A DNA stretch of 11,281 bases from JBAXEO01 sp964541375 (GTDB lineage Bacteria; Actinomycetota; Coriobacteriia; Anaerosomatales; JAAXUF01), in contig CAZIPT010000074.1 of NCBI GenBank assembly GCA_964541375.1, positions 1 through 11,281 of the forward strand, in the 5' to 3' direction. The first letter of the stretch is position 1. Every line of letters begins with the position of its first letter. The translations under genes and the position numbers were made by a program. This document shows, piece by piece, positions 1 to 5,219 of the stretch. The notes below the pieces were generated by a model. The model was not told the origin of the DNA, did not search any database, and saw only the letters and a program-made list of their open reading frames with translations.

Positions 1-647
1 GGTAGTCGGTCGGCGTTCGCCGCAAGCGGGTGGTTGTGGGTAACGAGGACCACCGCGGCCCCGGCCTCCTTGTGGACCTCGCGGAGCACCTTGAGCACGA
101 GTTTGCCCGTGCGAAAGTCCAGGTTGCCCGTGGGCTCGTCGCCCAGAATCATCTCGGGCGCCTTTGCGAGCGCGCGTGCAACCGCCACACGCTGCTGCTC
201 GCCGCCGGAAAGCTGAGCGGGGAAGTGGCGGGTTCTCTCGGCGAGTCCGACCTTGGCTAGAAGTTGCGCGGGGTCGACATCCGGGCCGTCGCCATCGCGT
301 TCAGCGAGTTCGAGGGCGAAGCGGACGTTCTCCTCGGCGGTCAGGGTGGGAATGAGGTTGAAGAACTGGAAGACGAAGCCGATGTGTTCGCGGCGGAACA
401 GCGTCATTTCTCGGCGGCTGAGGCGCGAGATGTCGTGCTCGCCGAAGGTGATGGACCCGCTGGTAGGCGCGTCGATGCCGCCGAGCAGGTTCAGGAGCGT
501 CGTCTTGCCTGAGCCGGAGGGACCCAGAATCGCCACGAATTCGCCGCGCTTGATGACCAGCTCGTCGACGTGCAGCGCCTCGACCTCGACTTCGCCCATC
601 TTGTAGATGCGGCGCACGTCGCGCATGACGATGAGATCGTCGGCCAT
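1..647 (-). CDS. ABC transporter ATP-binding protein, LolD/MacB type (partial, C-terminus cut by window edge)
   Basis: This is the nucleotide-binding subunit of an ABC transporter; it hydrolyses ATP at the inner face of the membrane. 215 complete codons are visible. Motifs in order: Walker A GPSGSGKTT (42-50), Q-loop FVFQFFNLIPTLTAEENV (Q94), signature LSGGEQQR (146-153), Walker B MILGDEPTG with D170/E171, D-loop NLD (175-177), and H-loop LVTH (H204). The N-terminal pattern IYKMGEVEVEALHVDEL and the NLIPTLTAEENV stretch are typical of the LolD/MacB/FtsE group, which works with an FtsX/MacB-fold permease. Such a permease would be expected beyond the left edge. The gene follows the SDR gene on the same strand. 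The ATG at 647 gives the usual N-terminus for the family, but an in-frame GTG at 665 would overlap the SDR stop as GTGA. Only the last 10-20 residues or so are missing. The substrate cannot be told from the ATPase. Confidence 0.93.
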   Translation of the reverse strand, partial: MADDLIVMRDVRRIYKMGEVEVEALHVDELVIKRGEFVAILGPSGSGKTTLLNLLGGIDAPTSGSITFGEHDISRLSRREMTLFRREHIGFVFQFFNLIPTLTAEENVRFALELAERDGDGPDVDPAQLLAKVGLAERTRHFPAQLSGGEQQRVAVARALAKAPEMILGDEPTGNLDFRTGKLVLKVLREVHKEAGAAVVLVTHNHPLAANADRL

Positions 648-661
648 GTTGCCCACAAGGC

Positions 662-1486
662 TCACTCCCGCTTCATCTTCCCCGTCATGCCCCACCAGGC
701 CATCTTCGCACCGCCTCGTGCGACCTTGCCCGGCGAGAGCATCGCGTAGATTCTTCCCGTGGTCACACCGGGGCTCTCGGAAATGAGAGAGACAGCGCGG
801 CGTGCGACCTCGTCGATGGGCGTGCCGAAGGCGTCGAGTGCGAGGCGAACGTTGCCGGCGGTGGAGGCGAGCCGAGGGCTCACGACCATGTCGTCGGAGT
901 AGAAGTCGGTGTCGACCATGCCCGGCGTGAAGGCGTTGATCGAGACGTTCTTGCAGTCACGGTTCTCCTCGGCCAGCGAGCGCGTGAGCGAGGCGATTGC
1001 CGCCTTCGAGGCCGCGTAGGCCGCGGTGTACGGAGTCGCCGAGCCCTTCCAGCCTCGGCCGCACATGTTCATGAGGTAACCGCCGTGCTCGCGGAAGTGC
1101 GGAATCATCGCCTTGGCGCCATAGATGTGCCCGAGCACGTTGATGGTGATGAGGTCGTGCAGCGCCTCGTTTTCTTCCTCGTCGAGCGGCTGGTAGCCGT
1201 CGGCGACACCAGCGTTGCTGAACCACACGTCTATGCGCCCGTGTGTCTCGAGCGCGTGTGCCTTGAGCGCGTCGATCTCCTCCCAGTGCCCCACGTTCGC
1301 CGAGAACCCCGAGACCGCGGTCCCGGCGGCCGAGAGCGCGGCGACCGTCTCGGCGACCGCGTCCGCCGTGCGTGACGACACCACCACGATCGCGCCCGCG
1401 CGTCCGGCCTCCTCGGCGATTGCCCGACCGATACCTCTTGTCGAGCCGGTTACGACCACTACTTTGCCGTCGAGCCCCACAGGCAT
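662..1486 (-). CDS. SDR family oxidoreductase, non-canonical active site
   Basis: This is a 274-residue NAD(P)-dependent short-chain dehydrogenase/reductase, probably cytoplasmic, substrate unknown. The Rossmann motif TGSTRGIG is at 13-20, the SNAG motif at 90-93, the structural Asn in TIN at 116, and the catalytic YAASK at 157-161. Arg39 after the second beta strand (VVVSSRT) suggests NADP(H) preference. The catalytic Ser normally about 13 residues before the Tyr is not visible: that position is Arg144, in the stretch CGRGWKGSATPYTAAY, with Cys142 or Ser149 as the nearest substitutes. The C-terminal tail (KMAWWGMTGKMKRE) is also unlike common SDRs. The start at 1486 is chosen because GAGGAGG lies just upstream (about 1488-1495) and the Rossmann fold starts at residue 8; a longer reading frame to 1582 adds 32 residues without homology signs. 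It is divergent from the SDR at 1600 and lies just ahead of the ABC ATPase, possibly in one transcript. Confidence 0.9.
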   Translation of the reverse strand: MPVGLDGKVVVVTGSTRGIGRAIAEEAGRAGAIVVVSSRTADAVAETVAALSAAGTAVSGFSANVGHWEEIDALKAHALETHGRIDVWFSNAGVADGYQPLDEEENEALHDLITINVLGHIYGAKAMIPHFREHGGYLMNMCGRGWKGSATPYTAAYAASKAAIASLTRSLAEENRDCKNVSINAFTPGMVDTDFYSDDMVVSPRLASTAGNVRLALDAFGTPIDEVARRAVSLISESPGVTTGRIYAMLSPGKVARGGAKMAWWGMTGKMKRE

Positions 1487-1558
1487 CCCCTCCTCACCCG
1501 TGATGGTACGCCAGCGAAGCCGCAGTTGGCTCGATGCTGATACGGGTAGTGACTCGAT

Positions 1559-1572
1559 ACTGCATCTGCAGT
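1559..1572. promoter_or_regulatory. Palindrome between divergent SDR genes, possible operator
   Basis: ACTGCA-TC-TGCAGT is a perfect 6-bp inverted repeat with a 2-bp spacer, in the 113-bp gap between two divergent SDR genes and 14 bp before the ribosome site of the plus-strand gene. The symmetry and position fit a binding site for a dimeric repressor. I found no convincing -35/-10 pair around it. On the minus strand TACCAT (1503-1508) could be a -10 for the other SDR, without a good -35. Confidence 0.3.
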
Positions 1573-1599
1573 GGTTCGACACGTCGAAGGAGGACTCCC

Positions 1600-2364
1600 A
1601 TGCGCCTAGAAGGCAAGGTCGTGGTCATCACCGGTGCGGCTTCGGGAATGGGTCGCTCGATGGCGAATCTCTTCGCCGCAGAGGGCGCAAAGGTGGTTGC
1701 GGCCGACTGGCACCCCGAGTCGCTCGACGAGGCGGTCGCCGAGGTCAAGGCAGCCGGCGGCGAGGTTATCGGCGTGCAGGGCGATGTCTCAGTCAAGGCG
1801 GATTGCGAGCGGCTGATTGACGAGGCTGTGGACGCGTTTGGCGGCGTCGATGTGCTCTGCAACAACGCGGGCGTCATGGACCTCTTCCAGGGAGTCGCCG
1901 AGCTCGATGACGACGTCTGGAAGCGCGTCATGGCAATCAACATCGACGGCCCGATGTTCCTGAGTCGCAAGGTGATCCCGATAATGGTCGCCCGCGGTGG
2001 AGGCTCGATCGTCAACACCGCATCGGCAGCCGGAATCGGCGGCGGCGCTTCGGGCGCGGCTTACACCGTCTCGAAGCACGGGCTCATCGGCCTCACCCGG
2101 TCCACAGCATTCCGCTACGCACTCGATGGCATCCGCTGCAACGCGATGGCGTGCGGCGGCGTCGAGACGAACATCATGCAGAGCGTCGACCCTACCAAGT
2201 TGGACGGCGCGGGTGCAGCGCGCTATGGCGCGTACCAGGCCCTCATTCCGGCCATGCTGAAGCCCAGGGAGATCGCCGACCTCGCGCTCTTCCTGGCCTC
2301 CGACGAGTCCCGGCACGTGAATGGCGCGATCATCCCGATCGACGGCGGTTGGACGGTCGCCTAG
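1600..2364 (+). CDS. SDR family oxidoreductase, canonical, FabG-like
   Basis: This is a 254-residue classical short-chain dehydrogenase/reductase of normal family length. Motifs: TGAASGMG at 11-18, NNAG at 88-91, structural Asn114 (AINI), catalytic Ser142 (VNTASAAG), Tyr155 and Lys159 (YTVSK), and the C-terminal strand NGAIIPIDGGWT at 241-252. Asp36 at the end of the second strand (VVAADWH) favours NAD(H). The family includes 3-oxoacyl-ACP reductase, hydroxysteroid dehydrogenases and many alcohol dehydrogenases; sequence reading alone cannot choose among them. The start at 1600 has a strong AAGGAGG (1587-1593) at 6-nt spacing; an upstream in-frame ATG at 1534 would add 22 residues unlike any SDR. 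It is divergent from the SDR at 662-1486 and convergent with the hydrolase gene ending at 2491. Confidence 0.94.
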   Translation: MRLEGKVVVITGAASGMGRSMANLFAAEGAKVVAADWHPESLDEAVAEVKAAGGEVIGVQGDVSVKADCERLIDEAVDAFGGVDVLCNNAGVMDLFQGVAELDDDVWKRVMAINIDGPMFLSRKVIPIMVARGGGSIVNTASAAGIGGGASGAAYTVSKHGLIGLTRSTAFRYALDGIRCNAMACGGVETNIMQSVDPTKLDGAGAARYGAYQALIPAMLKPREIADLALFLASDESRHVNGAIIPIDGGWTVA

Positions 2365-2463
2365 GGGCCGCGTGTCCGTCCGCGATTGAAGGGCGATGGG
2401 CTGATTCACGGCGCTCAAAGACTGCTCACCGAGGCAGCTGATGCGCGTGTCAAGCACGAGCCC

Positions 2464-2479
2464 AGCTCGTCACCGAGCT
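2464..2479. terminator. Small hairpin between convergent genes
   Basis: AGCTCG-TCAC-CGAGCT forms a 6-bp stem with a 4-nt loop in the 126-bp gap between the convergent SDR (ends 2364) and hydrolase (ends 2491). There is no T-run on either side, so intrinsic termination is uncertain. The rest of the gap shows nothing else. Confidence 0.3.
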
Positions 2480-2490
2480 AGTCCCACCCG

Positions 2491-3555
2491 TCAGACGGTC
2501 ACCTCAGCGAAGACCGCTTCTCCCATGATGCTCGTCCGCTTCAAGTCGCCGGCGCCGATTGAGGCCTCCGTCAACGCGAGCCGCTTGGGAGTGAGGTCGT
2601 CGTACGTCCGGAAGCAGTAGGCGGGGGCCTTGCCCAACTCCGAGACGGTGACAAAGGACGTGTAGTCACCCAGGCCTGCCGCAGCGGCCTCGGCGCCGGT
2701 GAAGCCTTCCGGGGTCTTGTCTCGGACCACCCCTCGGGGAATGTCGAAGCTCCCCAGAATGTGCATCGCGGTGCGCGCTGCGCCGGCGGAATCGATGTCG
2801 TCGTAGGCAGTTCCGGAGAGCGCGGCTGCGCGCACAAACCTCGACGGCGGGGTGAAGTCGCCCGGCAGACCCAGCCAGCCGGAGCCTGCGCCAACTGCCT
2901 GGAGCTTCTGCCCCTTTAGCGCGATCGGCTCCACGTCCAGCACGCTAAGGTTTACGTAGTTGCTCAGGTTGGTCATATGCCACGGGAACGGTGGAGCGTT
3001 CGTCGCCACCCCGAGCGGACTGTCGTTGACCTGCATCTGGCCGCCAATCCATTCGATGACCGCCGAGGCGCCTGAGCTGTCGTGGAGAACCATGTGAAGC
3101 GGGATGACGCCGATCGGGTCAATGGCCTGCGCCCATACCGCGACTTTGCGCATCGCCGCGATCGCCTCGGCGACTGATGCGCACGTCGCGAGCACGTAGC
3201 TGCCGCTGTCGAGCGGTGCGAGGAGCTTCTCGGCAGGCGCGCCCTCGGGCGAGGGATACTGCGTGAAGCCCGGAAGGTAGAGGCTGCCCGAGTACAGTCC
3301 CGCTTCATTGACGCCGTCCGAGACACCCATCTGGGCGCCGATACTGGCGCCGAAGGTGGTGGTTTCGCCGAGGGCGATGCCGGCGTAGCCGTACTTGGTG
3401 ACCCACTGAACACCCGGGCCGTCAGGGCCGGTGCTGCCACCTTGAGTGCCGCGAGGCACGATGAGGAGGTCCCAGTTCACGGGCAGCGCGTACTCCATGC
3501 TTCTGCCTACCACGACGCTGCCGTCTTTTGCCGTCAGTCGGAAACTCGTGCACAT
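2491..3555 (-). CDS. Choloylglycine hydrolase / penicillin V acylase family protein (linear amide C-N hydrolase)
   Basis: This is a 354-residue Ntn-hydrolase that should cleave a linear amide bond. Family members hydrolyse conjugated bile salts, penicillin V or N-acyl homoserine lactones. After Met removal Cys2 (MCTSF) becomes the N-terminal nucleophile, which fixes the start at 3555; the frame runs open to 3717, but the extra 54 residues would bury the nucleophile. Other family positions: Arg18 in GRSMEY (18-22), NEAGL at 83-87 (Asn83), Asn186 in VATNAPPFPWHMTNL, and Arg239 in PPSRFVRAA. The position usually held by Asp21 is Glu21. No signal peptide is seen, so it is probably cytoplasmic. 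A GAGGGG ribosome site lies about 7-12 nt upstream. It is divergent from an MFS exporter, 135 bp away. The family call is secure; bile salt versus acylase or lactone activity cannot be decided. Confidence 0.92.
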   Translation of the reverse strand: MCTSFRLTAKDGSVVVGRSMEYALPVNWDLLIVPRGTQGGSTGPDGPGVQWVTKYGYAGIALGETTTFGASIGAQMGVSDGVNEAGLYSGSLYLPGFTQYPSPEGAPAEKLLAPLDSGSYVLATCASVAEAIAAMRKVAVWAQAIDPIGVIPLHMVLHDSSGASAVIEWIGGQMQVNDSPLGVATNAPPFPWHMTNLSNYVNLSVLDVEPIALKGQKLQAVGAGSGWLGLPGDFTPPSRFVRAAALSGTAYDDIDSAGAARTAMHILGSFDIPRGVVRDKTPEGFTGAEAAAAGLGDYTSFVTVSELGKAPAYCFRTYDDLTPKRLALTEASIGAGDLKRTSIMGEAVFAEVTV

Positions 3556-3612
3556 GGCGGTATCCCCTCGGTTTCGGTCTTGGCATGTTCCTCGGCGGCA
3601 CGGTGCGCCCGT

Positions 3613-3625
3613 GGTAGTTCCTACC
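3613..3625. promoter_or_regulatory. Short inverted repeat in divergent promoter region
   Basis: GGTAG-TTC-CTACC is a perfect 5-bp inverted repeat with a 3-bp spacer, roughly midway between the divergent hydrolase (start 3555) and MFS gene (start 3691). It could be an operator serving both genes. The arms are short, so chance occurrence is possible. Confidence 0.2.
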
Positions 3626-3650
3626 CGAGCACGGAGATTCAGCCGAGAAC

Positions 3651-3680
3651 ATGACGCGCGCACCCGCCACGCGGTATCTT
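3651..3680 (+). promoter_or_regulatory. Candidate promoter for the MFS gene, possibly leaderless
   Basis: ATGACG (3651-3656, four of six matches to TTGACA) is followed by an 18-bp spacer and TATCTT (3675-3680, four of six matches to TATAAT). The -10 box ends 10 bp before the ATG at 3691, so transcription would begin at or just before the start codon. No ribosome site precedes that ATG, which fits a leaderless mRNA. Confidence 0.4.
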
Positions 3681-3690
3681 CTACCTTCCT

Positions 3691-4914
3691 ATGCAGCTCT
3701 ATCGGGGCGGGGGGCAATTGAAGACCGGCGTGTTCGCGCCCTTGCGCATAGTCGACTATCGCTGGCTATGGATTGGGCAGTTCGTCTCCATGATCGGCGA
3801 CAAGATCCACCAGATCGCGATGGCGATGCTGGTCTATTCGGTGACGGGATCCATGCTCCAGATGGGGCTGATGTTGGGAATCACCCTGCTGCCGGCTGCA
3901 CTCTTCGGCCTTCTCGCCGGGGTCTATGTCGACCGCTGGGACCGCCGAATCACGATGATCGTCGCCGACCTGGGGCGGGCGGCGCTCGTCGCCAGCATCC
4001 CATTCGTGGCGCCCTACGGCATCGGCTGGGTCTACGCGATCGCCTTCATCGTCTCAAGCGTCTCGCTCTTCTTCATCCCGGCCAAGCGCGCCAGCATCCC
4101 CGATCTGGTACCCGCCGACGAACTCATGGCCGCCAACTCACTCGATGACACCTCCGAAGCGGTCGCCGAATTCGCAGGGCTGGCCTTTGGCGCCGCAATC
4201 GTGGCGACTCTGGGCAGTTCCGCTGCGTTCGGGATCGATGCGGTGTCGTTCGTCTTCTCGGCGGTCATGATCTCGCGGATCTCGCTGCACGCGATCGCAT
4301 CTGCAGAGGTCGCGACCACCACCGTCTGGACCGAGGCGGTCGAAGGGCTGCGCCACATCTGGAGCAGCAGCGTATTACGCGACCTCATCGGCGTGTACGC
4401 TCTCGCGGCGGTGTTCGCTGCCGGTGCGCTCGCGGTGACGTACGCGCTCGCGCTCCAACGCTACAACGCGGGGGCACCGGGAGTCGCCCTGCTCGACGCG
4501 GCCGTGACCGCCGGAACCATCGTCGGCGCACTGGCGGTCGGGAGAAGCGGAGCGGGGCAGCCGGGCCGCAAGTTTCTGCTCGGCATCGCTGGCTTCGGCC
4601 TCTCACTGGCCGCCCTGGCCCTCGCCGAGACGATCTGGGTGGCCGTGCCGCTGCTCGCGCTCGTTGGCGTGGCCAACATGTGGTTCGTCGTCCCCGCCAC
4701 GACGATCCTGCAGACGCGCTCGGCCGTACCGATGCGCGGACGTGTGATGGCAGCCTCGACGAGCGTCAACCGGATCGCTATGGTTGCCGGCGTCGTTGCG
4801 GTCGGTGCGCTGTCGGAGTCGGTGCCGCTCGCATGGGTGACCGGCGGTGTCGGTGCCGGTGCCCTTCTCGCGGCGCTCGCGGGTGCGCTGCAGCGTTCGC
4901 TGCGCGAGGCCTAG
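3691..4914 (+). CDS. MFS transporter, DHA3 (drug/macrolide efflux-like) family
   Basis: This is a 407-residue major facilitator protein, about the normal length for 12 membrane helices, in the inner membrane. The N-terminus PLRIVDYRWLWIGQFVSMIGD and the motif A region GLLAGVYVDRWDRR (73-86) are typical of the DHA3 subfamily. So are ADLGRAALVAS, the IPDLVPADELMAANSL loop (136-151) and the RGRVMA motif after the tenth helix (349-354). Members export macrolides, siderophores or other hydrophobic small molecules by proton antiport; the substrate here is unknown. The ATG at 3691 has no ribosome site and may be leaderless; a TTG at 3718 preceded by a run of G is an alternative start that removes nine residues and keeps all helices. 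It is divergent from the amide hydrolase, so the two may share regulation. Confidence 0.9.
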   Translation: MQLYRGGGQLKTGVFAPLRIVDYRWLWIGQFVSMIGDKIHQIAMAMLVYSVTGSMLQMGLMLGITLLPAALFGLLAGVYVDRWDRRITMIVADLGRAALVASIPFVAPYGIGWVYAIAFIVSSVSLFFIPAKRASIPDLVPADELMAANSLDDTSEAVAEFAGLAFGAAIVATLGSSAAFGIDAVSFVFSAVMISRISLHAIASAEVATTTVWTEAVEGLRHIWSSSVLRDLIGVYALAAVFAAGALAVTYALALQRYNAGAPGVALLDAAVTAGTIVGALAVGRSGAGQPGRKFLLGIAGFGLSLAALALAETIWVAVPLLALVGVANMWFVVPATTILQTRSAVPMRGRVMAASTSVNRIAMVAGVVAVGALSESVPLAWVTGGVGAGALLAALAGALQRSLREA

Positions 4915-5066
4915 CGCCTGGCGTGCGCTGCGCTTGCGCGTTCCCGCCGCCGTGCCTCGTGTCTCAGACGTAGGCGACAACCAACGTCCGCCTGAACGGG
5001 AGCAGCACGCGCCCGTCGGCGCGCCTGGGTAACGTCGACCGACTCAAAGCGTCTCGCGGACAGCTG

Positions 5067-5095
5067 TTGTCATGGCGGCCTTGGAGACTCACACT
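5067..5095 (+). promoter_or_regulatory. Candidate promoter for the cation ATPase gene
   Basis: TTGTCA (5067-5072, five of six matches to TTGACA), a 17-bp spacer, and CACACT (5090-5095, three of six to TATAAT). Transcription would start near 5102, placing the strong hairpin at 5117-5144 very close to the mRNA 5' end. The weak -10 keeps confidence low. Confidence 0.25.
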
Positions 5096-5116
5096 CATCG
5101 CAACAGCAGAGATCTC

Positions 5117-5155
5117 AATGGCCCCCTCGTGCGAGGGGGCCATTGGTGCTTTCTT
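5117..5155 (+). terminator. Strong GC hairpin with T-rich tail, terminator or attenuator
   Basis: A perfect 13-bp inverted repeat (AATGGCCCCCTCG / CGAGGGGGCCATT, 5117-5144) around TG is followed by GGTGCTTTCTT. It looks like a Rho-independent terminator. It lies 203 bp after the MFS stop and 75 bp before the ATPase start, so it may end MFS transcripts or attenuate ATPase transcripts. Confidence 0.7.
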
Positions 5156-5219
5156 GGGAGATTCGCTGCTACGAACTGGGTGTCTGAGTGGGCGGTCAGC
5201 GTCACCGGAGGAGGAGCGC

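Larger units (their letters stand above)
4915..5219 (+). other. 305-bp structured non-coding region, leader of the cation ATPase
   Basis: No credible gene lies here; a frame open from 5067 into the ATPase has no ribosome site. Contents in order: a bulged stem with AGGCG (4972-4976) against CGCCT (4989-4993); hairpin CGCGCC-CGTC-GGCGCG (5008-5023); palindrome ACAGCTGT (5060-5067); stem GCTGTTG (5063-5069) with CAACAGC (5101-5107); palindrome GAGATCTC (5109-5116); and the strong hairpin at 5117-5144. It matches no riboswitch class I can recognise (I looked for M-box, yybP-ykoY and NiCo hallmarks). Confidence 0.5.

Noticed and set aside
1487..1582. 32-residue N-terminal extension of the minus-strand SDR
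   Set aside because: No family similarity, and the ATG at 1486 has a strong ribosome site; the stretch belongs to the divergent promoter region.
3556..3717. Longer N-terminus for the amide hydrolase
   Set aside because: The Ntn nucleophile Cys must be exposed by Met removal at 3555; the extra residues look like non-coding sequence.
5067..5219. Longer N-terminus for the cation ATPase, starting at 5067
   Set aside because: It would translate the terminator-like hairpin, has no ribosome site and resembles no ATPase; the ATG at 5220 has a strong GGAGGAGG and the normal N-terminus.
4915..5219. Known metal riboswitch (M-box, yybP-ykoY or NiCo) before the ATPase
   Set aside because: None of the conserved core sequences I know for these classes could be found; only generic stems are present.
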